Assembly (NCBI GenBank): GCA_023382715.1
Contig: JAHDWP010000010.1
Span: 1 to 58,575 of the forward strand
DNA from: Anaerolineae bacterium
Lineage (GTDB): Bacteria; Chloroflexota; Anaerolineae; Aggregatilineales; Aggregatilineaceae
Length of the DNA: 58,575 nucleotides
Direction: 5' to 3'
Both the position numbers and the translations under genes were made by a program. The notes beneath the pieces were generated by a model that saw only the letters and a list, made by a program, of their open reading frames with translations, did not search any database and had not been told where the DNA came from. The number at the start of each line of letters is the position of its first letter. Positions within the stretch are counted from its first letter, which is position 1. Below, piece after piece: positions 8,685-17,472 of this stretch.

Positions 8685-9032
8685 TCACTTGGCGGCGGCG
8701 GCTGGCCCCGTCTCACCGCGCCGGTACGCCGGGCGCAGCAGCGGCTCGACGCGCGTCTCGATGTAGACGTACTCGACCTTCTTCGCCGTCATCCCGCGCG
8801 GGCCGCCGCCGACTTCCTTGTTGCTGTCGGAGACGTCGGCCCGCTCGACGAGGGTGATGCTCAGCCCGGCATTGGGCAGCACCCACAGCGTGTGATACTC
8901 GCCCCAAATTGCGTTGCGGTAATACTTGAGGATCGCGCCGGAGTCCAGGGCGCGGATTTCCTTGCGCACGTCTTTGAGCTTCATGGCGCTCAGACGGCGG
9001 GCCAGTTGCTCGTGGGCAGCCTGGTCGCTCAT
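8685..9032 (-). CDS. Small conserved protein, function unknown
   Basis: A 115-residue soluble protein. The ATG at 9032 has GGAGAG 6 bases upstream; a longer frame continues upstream but would overlap xseA on the other strand and is rejected. The N-terminal third is a charged helix (HEQLARRLSAMKLKDVRKEI), followed by a compact beta-rich part with YHTLWVLPNAGLSITLVERADVS and KKVEYVYIETRVEPLL, and a loose Ala-rich tail. I do not recognise the family. The last strands look like a small beta-barrel or sheet domain. It is divergent from xseA with 147 bases between the two start codons, so promoters for both must lie there. Confidence 0.7.
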   Translation of the reverse strand: MSDQAAHEQLARRLSAMKLKDVRKEIRALDSGAILKYYRNAIWGEYHTLWVLPNAGLSITLVERADVSDSNKEVGGGPRGMTAKKVEYVYIETRVEPLLRPAYRRGETGPAAAAK

Positions 9033-9179
9033 AGTTATCTCTCCGCTTTCATTCGCTGAAAGGGGGTGCTGCCAGATACCGGCGCTAATTCTAACACAGA
9101 ATGAGCGGCGAGGGGGCATGGCTTTGCCGCGCGGTGTGATGTACAATTTCACCGCGACGGAAGGGAGCCGCGGCCAGGC

Positions 9180-10391
9180 ATGACGATCCAACCCTATACC
9201 ATCTGGCAGCTCACCAGCTACATCCGCGACCTGTTCGATCAAGACCCTCGCCTGTTCGATGTGTGGGTGGAGGGGGAGATCAGCAATTTCGCGCGGGCGT
9301 CGTCGGGGCATCTCTATTTCACGCTCAAAGATGATCGCAGCGAGCTGCGCTGCGTGATGTGGCGCGCTCAGGCGGCGCGGCTGGCCTTTGACCCGCAGCA
9401 TGGCGACGCGGTGATCGCGCACGGCAGCGTGACCGTCTACGAGGCGCGCGGCCAGTACCAGCTTCAGTGCGACGCCCTGCAGATCGCCGGCGCCGGCGAC
9501 CTCAACCGCCAGTTCGAGCTGCTCAAGGCCCGCCTGGACGCCGAGGGACTGTTCGACCCGGCGCGCAAGCGCCCGCTGCCGCCCTTCCCGCGCCGCATCG
9601 GCGTCGTCACCTCGCCCACGACCGCCGCCTTCCAGGACATTCTCAACGTGCTGAGCCGGCGCTACCCGCTGGCCGAGATCATCCTCAGCCCGACGCTAGT
9701 GCAGGGCAAAGAAGCGCCGCCGCAGATCATCGCCGCGCTGCGCCGCCTCAACGAGCACAGCGCCGCCGACGTGATCCTGCTGGCGCGCGGCGGCGGCAGC
9801 CTGGAAGACCTGTGGTGCTTCAACGATGAAGCGGTTGTTCGCGCGGTGGTCGCTTCGCGCATCCCGGTCGTCACCGGGGTGGGCCACGAGATTGACTTCA
9901 CGCTGGTGGATTTCGCCGCCGATCTGCGCGCCCCCACGCCTTCCGCCGCCGCCGAAGTCATCACGCCGGACGGCCCGGCCATGCGCGCGACGGTCGAGGC
10001 GTGGTCCGCGCGACTGGCCGGGCGGATGGCGGCGCTGCTGACCGACCGCCGTGCGGCGCTGTACGGGCAGGCGCGCCTGCTGGGGCGGCTGTCGCCCGCC
10101 GTGCAGGTGCGCAGCGCCCGCCAGCAGGTGGACGATCTGCTGGGGCGGGCGGGGGCGCGCCTGCAGCTCGACCTGGAGCGACGGCGCGAGCGGCTGGCGG
10201 CGCAGACCCGCGCGCTGGACAGCGCCAGCCCGCTGCGGCTGTTGCAGCGCGGCTACGCCATCGTCGCGCGGGCCGAAGACGGGGCGCGCGTAACCAGCGT
10301 GCAGCACGTCGCCGAGGATATGCCCATCACCATCACGCTGCACGATGGGCAGCTTGCCGCCACCGTCCGCCGCCGCTTGTTCGGGGCTTAG
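9180..10391 (+). CDS. xseA: Exodeoxyribonuclease VII large subunit
   Basis: A 403-residue XseA, the catalytic subunit that cuts single-stranded DNA into short oligonucleotides together with XseB. The N-terminal OB-fold runs to about residue 100 (VWVEGEISNF, then GHLYFTLKD and VMWR, which are the classical XseA strings). The nuclease domain follows with RRIGVVTSPTTAAFQDIL, LSPTLVQG and DVILLARGGGSLEDLW, then GVGHEIDFTL and APTPSAAAE. The C-terminal third is the long coiled region that carries the small subunits, ending with a short barrel segment (LQRGYAIV). Length is slightly below the usual 400-450. Its partner xseB lies 4.3 kb downstream after a large kinase gene, an unusual separation since the two are normally adjacent. 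Confidence 0.96.
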   Translation: MTIQPYTIWQLTSYIRDLFDQDPRLFDVWVEGEISNFARASSGHLYFTLKDDRSELRCVMWRAQAARLAFDPQHGDAVIAHGSVTVYEARGQYQLQCDALQIAGAGDLNRQFELLKARLDAEGLFDPARKRPLPPFPRRIGVVTSPTTAAFQDILNVLSRRYPLAEIILSPTLVQGKEAPPQIIAALRRLNEHSAADVILLARGGGSLEDLWCFNDEAVVRAVVASRIPVVTGVGHEIDFTLVDFAADLRAPTPSAAAEVITPDGPAMRATVEAWSARLAGRMAALLTDRRAALYGQARLLGRLSPAVQVRSARQQVDDLLGRAGARLQLDLERRRERLAAQTRALDSASPLRLLQRGYAIVARAEDGARVTSVQHVAEDMPITITLHDGQLAATVRRRLFGA

Positions 10392-10419
10392 CCGGGCCTA
10401 TGTGGGCCGAGAGGCGTTG

Positions 10420-13400
10420 ATGAGCGAGGAGCACACGCTGGTCGCGGGGCGCTACCGGCTGGGCGAGCTGATCGGGCGCGGCGGCATGGGCGATGTCTTC
10501 AAGGGCACCGACACGCACACGGGCGAAACGGTCGCCATCAAGCGCCTGCACCAATCCGTCCTGGAAGAGAATCCGGACATCCTCGACCGCTTCACCCGCG
10601 AAGGCGAGGCGCTGCGCCAGCTCAACCACCCCAACATCATCACCATGCGGGCGATGGTGGCCGAAGAAAACCGCCACTACCTGGTCATGGAATATGTCGG
10701 CGGCGGATCGCTGCGGAGCCTGATGGATGCACAGGGCCGCCTGCCGCTGGAGGGCGTGCTCAACATCGCGCTCGACCTGGCCGATGCCCTGGCCCGCGCG
10801 CACCGCATGCACATCATCCACCGCGACATCAAGCCGGACAACGTGCTCCTGGCGGAGGACGGCACGCCGCGCCTGACCGATTTCGGCGTGGCGCACCTGG
10901 GCGACCGTTCCCGCCTGACCCAAACCGGCTCGGTGATCGGCACCTACGCCTACCTCAGCCCAGAGGCGTGCAACGGCCTGGACCTCGACGAGCGGGCCGA
11001 TATCTGGTCGTTCGGGGTGATGCTCTTCGAGGCGCTCACCGGGCGCGTGCCGTTCCAGGGAGACAGCATCGCCGCCATTCTCACCGCCATCCTGACCAGG
11101 CCCGCGCCCGATATTGACCGGCTGCGCCCCGGCCTGCCGCTCGCGCTGATCAGCCTGATTGCGCGCATGTTAGAAAAAGAGCGCGCGCGGCGCATCAGCA
11201 GCGTGCGCCTGGTCGGGGCCGAGCTGGAGGCGATCATCCGCAGCCTGGATACGCCGCTGCGCGATCTGGTGCTCAACGCGCAGAACCTCGCCGAAGGGGA
11301 ATCGCGCTTCGCCACGCCTTCCGACGAGCTGCCTGGCTTCGAAGTCCCGGCGATGGTGCGGGGCGACGCGCAGCAGACGCACGGCCTCACCCTCTACCCG
11401 CCGCTGGACACGCCGGACGGCGAAGCGCCGATGCTCGTGCCCGGCGTCACACCGGTGACCGGCGAGTATGGCGCCGCGAGCGCCAAATGGAAGTGGATCG
11501 CGCTGATGGTCATCGCGGTGGCCCTGGGCTGCTCCGCCGTGCTGGTGGCGGCCATCCTCAGCGGCAGCGCGCGCCCGCGCACAGACGAGCGCCACACCGC
11601 CTTGCCGGACAAAACGCCGCCGACTGCTGCGAGCGGGGCAGAGGCCACCGGCTCGCCGGGGGCTGCCCTGTGGCCGGAGATCGCGCCGGTTGCGCCGGGC
11701 CAGTACCAGATTCTGGTCGCCCGCTTCGAGGACTTGTCGGGCATCGGACAGATCGCTGCCGGGCGCCAGGTGGACGTGACCCGGCTGATCGCCGATCATC
11801 TGGCGGAGACGCTGGAGAAGTCGGTGCCCTTTTCCAATGTCGCCGTGCGCGTTTATGGAAGCGTGATCACCTCCAACGAACAGGCGCAGGCCGTCGCCAG
11901 CTATTACGGGGCGACGATCATCATCTGGGGCAATCACACGCCCGACCTGATCGAAGCGAATGTGCAGATAGGCGTGCTCAACGCCTTCCGCTACAACCAG
12001 TTCCCGCGCGACACGCTGGAGCGCACGGCCAACGTGCGCCTGCACATGGCCGACGCGCGGCGCGAATCGCTGGCCCCGTTCGTGCTCACGGCCCTCAACA
12101 TCCTGCACAACGCCGACGGAAACGCCTTTGAGACCATGCGCAGCAGCGCCATCCAGGACGCCATCACCGCGCAGCCAGCACAGATCACCGGCAGCGGTGT
12201 GGCCGCACACGTTCACCGCGCCATGCTCGCCGACGCCCCGCGCGAAATCGGCGAAGCGCTGAACGCGGCGCTGGCGCTCGATGCTGGCAACCCCCTGCTG
12301 TACACCTATCTGGCCATTCTCAAGCAGGTTCAGGGGCAGTTCGAGGCGTCGCGCGCCGACGCGCTCACCGCGCAGCGGCTCGGCCCAACGGGATGGGCGA
12401 TGCCGCTCATGCTGCTGGCCCACGCCACGCACGACGAGTCCGTGTTGCAGGTTTTCGATGAGATCATCGCTGAGCGGCCCGACGACTGGTTCCCGCGCTT
12501 TTATCGCGGCGCGATCTACTACGTGTATGGCAGTGCGGAGGCGGGCGCGCGCGATCTGGCCCGCGCCGACCTCGACGCGGCCATCACCCTGCGGCCTGTG
12601 GCCAATTTCCCCTACGTGTTCCGGGCGCTGCTGGCCCTGCACGAAAGCCGCCTGGACGATGCCTTCCGCGACATCCAGATCGTCCTGACCCAGTTTCCCG
12701 ATCCGGGCTTCATGGGGCGGCTGGTCACGGCCACCTTCGGGGATCAATCGGCAGACCCGTATGCGGTCATCCTGTCGGCGGTGGCCAACCAGATGCTGGG
12801 CCGCCACGACCTGGCCGTTGAGGAAACATCCGCCGGGCTGGAGGTTTTCCCCGATTTCACCGATCTGTACATGGTGCGGGGCGTGTCATACTGCTCGCTA
12901 GGGGATTACGCTGCCGCCGAAGAATCTTTTTCAGCGGCGCTGGCCCGCGAACCCGATTTCCTGCTCGTGCGCCTGCTGCGCGCCGACGCCCGCCTGCAAA
13001 ACGGTGACGCTGAGGGAGCGAACCGGGACCTGCGGGAAATCGCCGCCAATGCTCTGGGCGAGACGTTCAGGCCGTATGCAGAGGCGATCCGGGCCGGGGA
13101 AGTGGGCTGCGCGACGTTCTTCACGCCAAGGAACCCGCTCTCAGCGATGGGTATGGCCCAGGGGGCCGGCGACGCGACACCCATCCCCCCTGGTGACCAG
13201 CTTGACCTGCTGCTGACGCTTGCCCTGCGCGATGTCGCGCCGGTGAGCGAAGGCGAGTATATGGTGCTGCTCGCCCGCCCAGAGGCGCTGGAGGACGTGC
13301 CCCTGCGCGATGTCAACCGCTTCATCGCCGACGACCTGGAGCGAACGCTGGCGGGCGGCGCGCCCTACTCGCGCATCGCCGTGCGCCAACTGCCCGTTGT

Positions 13401-14709
13401 GATCACTTCCGCGGAGGAAGCGCGCATTGTGGCCGAAGCCGTCGGGGCGACGGTGATCGTGTGGGGCAACTACAGCCCTGACGTGATCGAGCTGAATATC
13501 CAGGTGGGCACGGCGCGCGAGTTCCCCTACAACCGTTTTTCGCACGATCTGCTGGAGAAAACGGGCAGCGTGCGCGTTCGCCTGACCAACGAGCGCAGCG
13601 AGTCCATCGCCCGGCCCATCATCGGCATCACCAGCCTGCTGAGCCTGGCCGACGGCGATCTGTTCGAGTTCGTGCTCAACCTGACCATCCTCGACTCGCT
13701 GCACGTCGTCGGGGCGCAGGCCGTTGGGGCGGATGTTGCCGCCCACCTGCACCGCGCGCTGGAAGCCTTCAGCAGCAATACCAAGCTGGCGATTGACGAG
13801 TTCGGCCTGGCCCTGGCCCTCGATTCGGGCAATTCGCTGCTGTACGCCTTTCGCAGCATCGCGCATCTGCGCAACGGCGCGTTCGATCGCGCTGCCGCCG
13901 ACCTCGGCACGGCAACGCGGCTGGCCCCCGTCGGGTGGGCCATGCCCGTCTATCTGAGCCTCGACGAAGCGGCGTCGGACCTGGCCCTTGTCGCCCGGTA
14001 CAGCCAGGTCATCGCCCTGCGCCCGGACGATTGGTACGCCTATTTCACGCGCGCCATGATACGCTACGGCGACGCCTACTATGCCGTGAACGATCTGGAA
14101 CAGGCCATTGCCCTCGGCCCCGAAGCCAACCTGCCCTATGTCGCCGCGCTGCTGATCGCGCTGCGCGAAGGGCACCTGGCCGAGGCACAAGACCTGGCGC
14201 ACACCATCCTGAAGCAGTTCCCCGACCCGGAGCTGACCAACCGCGCCTACGCGACGCTCTATGGCAGCCAGGCGCAGAGCCAGATCACAGGGGCGTACTT
14301 CGCGGCGGTGACCAACCTGGTGCTGGGTCAGTACACCCGCGTGGTGGACGACCTGGGCGCGGCCATCGCCCTGATTCCCCCCGAAGTGCTGAGCGATCCC
14401 GCGCCGGCTCAGGACGCGGTGCTGGCCGACCTGTTCCTGGTCTATGGGCTGGCCCATTGCAGCCTGGATCGCTATGAAGAGGCGGAAGCTGCGTTCTCGC
14501 AGGCGATCCGCTTTAACAAGGGCTATGCGCTGGCCTATGTGCTGCGCGGCCAGATGCGGGGTGCCCTGGGCGACGAGACGGGCGCGGCGCGCGACTTCGC
14601 CGGCGCACGCGGGCACAAGCTCGGCGACGAATTCGACCGCTGGATTGACACCGCCGAACAGAACCGGTGGACTTGCACGACCCTGTGGGACTACACCCCG
14701 CCAGAGTGA
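10420..14709 (+). CDS. Membrane Ser/Thr protein kinase with duplicated sensor-TPR modules
   Basis: A 1429-residue Hanks-type kinase. The start at 10420 follows GAGAGG and places the kinase domain at residues 10-270: glycine loop IGRGGMGDVFKG, Lys41 in VAIKRLH, catalytic HRDIKPDN at about 134, DFGVAHL at about 154. One membrane helix (about 357-381, IALMVIAVALGCSAVLVAAIL) separates it from an extracytoplasmic part. That part contains two homologous modules: the first opens near 429 with YQILVARFEDL, the second near 946 with EYMVLLARPEAL. Each has VxVYG/VRQLPVVIT SxEEA, then GATxIxWGN and DxIExNxQxG, then TPR helices. The kinase sits between xseA and xseB with only 28 bases between the xseA stop and its ATG, so the three are probably one transcript. 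Ligand and targets are unknown. Confidence 0.9.
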   Translation: MSEEHTLVAGRYRLGELIGRGGMGDVFKGTDTHTGETVAIKRLHQSVLEENPDILDRFTREGEALRQLNHPNIITMRAMVAEENRHYLVMEYVGGGSLRSLMDAQGRLPLEGVLNIALDLADALARAHRMHIIHRDIKPDNVLLAEDGTPRLTDFGVAHLGDRSRLTQTGSVIGTYAYLSPEACNGLDLDERADIWSFGVMLFEALTGRVPFQGDSIAAILTAILTRPAPDIDRLRPGLPLALISLIARMLEKERARRISSVRLVGAELEAIIRSLDTPLRDLVLNAQNLAEGESRFATPSDELPGFEVPAMVRGDAQQTHGLTLYPPLDTPDGEAPMLVPGVTPVTGEYGAASAKWKWIALMVIAVALGCSAVLVAAILSGSARPRTDERHTALPDKTPPTAASGAEATGSPGAALWPEIAPVAPGQYQILVARFEDLSGIGQIAAGRQVDVTRLIADHLAETLEKSVPFSNVAVRVYGSVITSNEQAQAVASYYGATIIIWGNHTPDLIEANVQIGVLNAFRYNQFPRDTLERTANVRLHMADARRESLAPFVLTALNILHNADGNAFETMRSSAIQDAITAQPAQITGSGVAAHVHRAMLADAPREIGEALNAALALDAGNPLLYTYLAILKQVQGQFEASRADALTAQRLGPTGWAMPLMLLAHATHDESVLQVFDEIIAERPDDWFPRFYRGAIYYVYGSAEAGARDLARADLDAAITLRPVANFPYVFRALLALHESRLDDAFRDIQIVLTQFPDPGFMGRLVTATFGDQSADPYAVILSAVANQMLGRHDLAVEETSAGLEVFPDFTDLYMVRGVSYCSLGDYAAAEESFSAALAREPDFLLVRLLRADARLQNGDAEGANRDLREIAANALGETFRPYAEAIRAGEVGCATFFTPRNPLSAMGMAQGAGDATPIPPGDQLDLLLTLALRDVAPVSEGEYMVLLARPEALEDVPLRDVNRFIADDLERTLAGGAPYSRIAVRQLPVVITSAEEARIVAEAVGATVIVWGNYSPDVIELNIQVGTAREFPYNRFSHDLLEKTGSVRVRLTNERSESIARPIIGITSLLSLADGDLFEFVLNLTILDSLHVVGAQAVGADVAAHLHRALEAFSSNTKLAIDEFGLALALDSGNSLLYAFRSIAHLRNGAFDRAAADLGTATRLAPVGWAMPVYLSLDEAASDLALVARYSQVIALRPDDWYAYFTRAMIRYGDAYYAVNDLEQAIALGPEANLPYVAALLIALREGHLAEAQDLAHTILKQFPDPELTNRAYATLYGSQAQSQITGAYFAAVTNLVLGQYTRVVDDLGAAIALIPPEVLSDPAPAQDAVLADLFLVYGLAHCSLDRYEEAEAAFSQAIRFNKGYALAYVLRGQMRGALGDETGAARDFAGARGHKLGDEFDRWIDTAEQNRWTCTTLWDYTPPE

Positions 14710-14717
14710 GGCACCCC

Positions 14718-14942
14718 ATGAAACCGGACGATGATCTGAGCACCCTGACGTTCGAGCAAGCCTATGCGCAGCTTGAGGAGATCGTGGCGCGCCTGGAATC
14801 CGGCGAGCTTTCGCTGGAAGATTCGGTGGCGCTCTACGAGCGGGGGCAGGTGCTGGCCCGGCTGTGCGGCGACCTGCTGGACAAGGCCGAACTGCGCGTG
14901 CAGCAGATCGCCGACGACGGGACGCTTGCGCCGCTGGAGTAG
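14718..14942 (+). CDS. xseB: Exodeoxyribonuclease VII small subunit
   Basis: A 74-residue XseB. The string TFEQAYAQLEEIVARLESGE followed by LSLEDSVALYERGQVL is diagnostic of the family and forms the two-helix hairpin that binds the long coiled coil of XseA. The ATG at 14718 follows GTGAGG by 6 bases and lies 8 bases after the stop of the kinase gene, consistent with translation from a shared transcript. The C-terminal residues (QQIADDGTLAPLE) are short and acidic as in other members. Together with xseA it makes a complete exonuclease VII. Confidence 0.94.
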   Translation: MKPDDDLSTLTFEQAYAQLEEIVARLESGELSLEDSVALYERGQVLARLCGDLLDKAELRVQQIADDGTLAPLE

Positions 14943-15006
14943 GGAGAGACAACCATTTCACACATGGGCTAACGCCGACCCGCGTTATGGGAGAGATGAG
15001 AGACAC

Positions 15007-15429
15007 GTGACCTCTGCAAGTCCTGAAACCAGGAAGATGCTGGATCGCATCAATGATTGGCTCAGAGCAATATACCGAGAAGAGACGCTCATCAGCGATC
15101 TACTGACACGATTGGGTCTGCCAGAGCATGACGTTGAACGAATCAAGAGATATCATGTGAGCGAGTTTGTCGTTCAGTTGTTGGTGTACATCCAGAACCG
15201 TACTCATGGTCACGATGGTAAAAGGCGGCATCTGATCATGCTTCGCTATTATGGTCTCTTGGGCGGAAACACAGAAACCCTGCAATCAATCGCTAATGAC
15301 TTCTCTTTATCACGCGAGCGAATTCGACAGCTAAGAGACAACCGCCTGAAGTTTTTCAGGCGGCAGAAGCAAAGAACGGCCCTTGAGGCCGAGTTGTGTG
15401 CAATTGCGAAGAAGCTATTGGACGAATGA
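15007..15429 (+). CDS. Small sigma-region-4-like helix-turn-helix protein
   Basis: A 140-residue protein opening most likely at a GTG (15007) after GAGAGATGAGAGACAC; an ATG at 15037 is an alternative. The C-terminal third, TLQSIANDFSLSRERIRQL, is a classical sigma-70 region-4 helix-turn-helix (compare T-L-x-x-I-A-x-x-x-x-x-S-R-E-R-I-R-Q). The preceding part has HLIMLRYYGLLGGN, which matches the region before the HTH in sigma factors. No region 2 is present, so it is not a complete sigma factor; it could be a partner, anti-sigma decoy or regulator. Its base use is visibly richer in A and T than the neighbours, suggesting a different origin. It follows xseB closely but on a weak Shine-Dalgarno. 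Confidence 0.65.
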   Translation: MTSASPETRKMLDRINDWLRAIYREETLISDLLTRLGLPEHDVERIKRYHVSEFVVQLLVYIQNRTHGHDGKRRHLIMLRYYGLLGGNTETLQSIANDFSLSRERIRQLRDNRLKFFRRQKQRTALEAELCAIAKKLLDE

Positions 15430-15462
15430 GCTTACAATACATAGACGCCGCTTCATCCCCTA

Positions 15463-15499
15463 AAGTCCCCCTCTCCAGCCGAGCTAGAGAGGGGGACTT
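15463..15499. terminator. Perfect GC-rich hairpin after the sigma-like gene
   Basis: AAGTCCCCCTCTC (15463-15475) and GAGAGGGGGACTT (15487-15499) form a 13-bp perfect stem with an 11-base loop CAGCCGAGCTA. The loop and part of the stem recur at 24771-24806, so this is a mobile or dispersed hairpin that may act as a terminator. There is no long T-run. Confidence 0.5.
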
Positions 15500-15627
15500 G
15501 TGACCGGCTGACGCAGCACTTTCCCCTCCTAACTCTGTATATAGACGGGAAAGTGGGTATCAGGCACCAGGGTCTCTGCACAACACGAGCGTGCTGTGTT
15601 CTAACTCCTGACCACGCTGGCATTCAC

Positions 15628-16824
15628 CTATTGTTCCTCGTACTCTACGATCTCCACGTAGTCCTCGGTGCCGCCGCGCTGCCAGTAGATGCGCGGGATG
15701 ATCGAATGCTGGATGATGCGGTCTTTATACTGGATGATGCGCTTGAGCACCTGTTCCACCAGCGTATCGTCGAGCAGGTGCGGCTTGAGGCCCAGCCCGT
15801 AAAGCTCGTTGTGATCCGGGTTGTAGTAGTGCTCCTCAGCCTCGACGCGCGGGTTGATGTAGTGGGCGATCCGAACATCCAGCCCCACCTGGCGCGCCGC
15901 CTTGCGCACGTGCAGCGCCAGGTCGAGCACCGAGAAGTGCTCCACCCACTGGTTGAAGACGCGCAACTGGCCCGGTTGGGGCGGGTGCAGCGCGGTCAGC
16001 TCGACGCATTGCAGCGTGTCGAGGATGTTGAGGTAGCCGCGCGTCTGCTGGCCCTTGCCGTAGAGCGTCAGCGGGATGCCGGCCACCGCCTGCACGCAGA
16101 AACGGTTGAGCGCCGTCCCAAAGGACTCGTCGTAGTCGAAGCGGGTCAACAGGCGGTCATCGAGATTGGACTCTGCCGTCTCGATGCCGTAGACCACGCC
16201 CTGGTTGAGGTCGGTGGCGCGCAGGCCCCAGATTTTGCAGGCGAACATGATGTTGTTGCTATCGTGCACTTTGGTCAGGTGATAGAACGAGCCGGCCTGT
16301 TTGGGGAAGGGCAGCACATCCTTGCGCCCGCGATACTCGATCTCGAAGTAGCCTTCGGGGATGTCAATGTTCGGCGTGCCGTACTCGCCCATCGTGCCCA
16401 GCTTGATCAGGTGCGAGTCTGGGGCGAACTGGTGCATGGCCCACAGCACGTTGAGCGTGCCGTTGACGTTATTCTCGTGAACGCGCACGGCATGGTGCAC
16501 GTCAATCATCGAGTAGGGCGCGCTGGGAATCTCGCCGTAGTGCACAATCGCGTCCGGCTTGAAGTCGGCGATCACTTTGCTGATGAAGAACCAGTCCTGG
16601 ATGTCGCCGATGAACATCTCGATGGCTCGCCCGGTCACCTCGCGCCAGGCGGCCACACGGGCATGCAACGAGTGGATCGGCGTCAGGCTGTCGGTGCCGC
16701 GCTCGATGTGCATCGCGCGGCGGGTGAAGTTGTCCACCACGCCGACGGCGTGCCCGCGCTGGCTGAAGTACATGGCCGTGGCCCAGCCCAGATAGCCATC
16801 GCCGCCCAGAATAAGGATACGCAT
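15628..16824 (-). CDS. sqdB: UDP-sulfoquinovose synthase (SqdB/SQD1 family)
   Basis: A 398-residue NAD-dependent short-chain dehydrogenase/epimerase that makes UDP-sulfoquinovose from UDP-glucose and sulfite, the head-group donor for sulfolipid. The N-terminal nucleotide loop is GGDGYLG (residues 7-13). The catalytic set Thr144 (TMGEYGTP), Tyr181 and Lys185 (SFYHLTKVHDSNNI) matches plant SQD1 Thr145, Tyr182 and Lys186 almost position for position. ATDLNQGVVYG is another SQD1-specific string. The ATG is followed by RILILGGDG and preceded by AGGAGGAAG. The sulfolipid synthase (SqdX/SqdD) is not in this window. The adjacent bisphosphate nucleotidase at 17473 runs divergently and also belongs to sulfur metabolism. 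The sulfur source and final product in this organism are inference; some archaeal relatives use the enzyme for protein glycosylation. Confidence 0.92.
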   Translation of the reverse strand: MRILILGGDGYLGWATAMYFSQRGHAVGVVDNFTRRAMHIERGTDSLTPIHSLHARVAAWREVTGRAIEMFIGDIQDWFFISKVIADFKPDAIVHYGEIPSAPYSMIDVHHAVRVHENNVNGTLNVLWAMHQFAPDSHLIKLGTMGEYGTPNIDIPEGYFEIEYRGRKDVLPFPKQAGSFYHLTKVHDSNNIMFACKIWGLRATDLNQGVVYGIETAESNLDDRLLTRFDYDESFGTALNRFCVQAVAGIPLTLYGKGQQTRGYLNILDTLQCVELTALHPPQPGQLRVFNQWVEHFSVLDLALHVRKAARQVGLDVRIAHYINPRVEAEEHYYNPDHNELYGLGLKPHLLDDTLVEQVLKRIIQYKDRIIQHSIIPRIYWQRGGTEDYVEIVEYEEQ

Positions 16825-16997
16825 CTCTTCCTCCTGAACTCACCGCTGCCCCGCCCCCCGCGAAACAACTCTGCGCCCGGCGGCAGGGACTACCCGGCCA
16901 TTATAACGCGCAAACCGTTTCCGGCGAGGGCGGGGGCGGGCGGAGTGCGTGCGACGGTTGACAGAGACCGTTTGAGAAGCCCTGACTGGCGGGGTTA

Positions 16998-17040
16998 CCT
17001 CACCCCTCAATCCCCTCTCCACACGCGGAGAGAGGGGGCC
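16998..17040 (+). repeat. Short relative of the MITE-like repeat
   Basis: ACCTCACCCCTCAATCCCC followed by TCTCC, ACACGC and GGAGAGAGGGGG. It has the left inverted-repeat end and the central hairpin of the larger unit, but lacks the GCGCCGAG block and the right end. Confidence 0.5.
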
Positions 17041-17164
17041 TGGCCCTGCACGTGCTTCCCCGCTCCGTTTACGGCTATACATTGCCCACATCCCGGATCG
17101 CGCCTGCTTCGCCATCCCAGGCCCTTCTGCCGCGAGGGGTGCTGGTGGCGAAATACTTCCGTAT

Positions 17165-17185
17165 GGGCGTATAGTAATACGCCCC
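17165..17185. repeat. GGGCGTAT palindrome
   Basis: GGGCGTAT (17165-17172) and ATACGCCC (17177-17184) form an 8-bp inverted repeat with a 4-base spacer. The same design appears at 24731-24751 and 24920-24940, always followed by C/T-rich sequence. Confidence 0.6.
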
Positions 17186-17472
17186 TGCGGGGCCGCAGCA
17201 GAGTAGCGCCCCTACGAAACCAGCGCGCCGCGCTTCGTTTGCCAACGGGATCGGGATGAAGGGGGAAAGCGGCGGGCCTGCTCCCCTTTTCTTCGCGCAG
17301 TGTGGGGGAAGGGGCGGCCTGGGGCGTGAACGCCGAGCGGGAGTGCGATCGGGGAGCCGCGTGCGCAGCGGGTTTTGGCGCGATGACCGGTACCCTCTTC
17401 GTCCCTGTTTCGCCCCCGCCTCTCCTGCGCTACAATGGCGCGCACGTTCCTGACCACAGGGAGTCTAACCGG

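Larger units (their letters stand above)
16825..17472. other. Intergenic region between sqdB and the nucleotidase gene
   Basis: About 650 bases without a supported gene. It holds a repeat related to the MITE-like family (16998-17040), a GGGCGTAT/ATACGCCC palindrome (17165-17184) and a GCAGCAGAGTAGCGCCCCTAC string also present near 305-325. A perfect TATAAT on the minus strand (16905-16900) may be the -10 box of sqdB, though no good -35 is seen. TACAATGGCG at 17431-17440 may be the -10 region of the plus-strand gene. Confidence 0.4.

Noticed and set aside
9033-9422. Upstream extension of the small protein gene at 8685-9032
   Set aside because: The longer frame has no Shine-Dalgarno and would overlap the start of xseA on the opposite strand; the internal ATG at 9032 has a good ribosome site.
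11170-12807. Open frame of 545 codons antisense to the kinase gene
   Set aside because: Arg/His/Gly/Asp-rich, without recognisable domain; the plus-strand kinase reads through the whole region.
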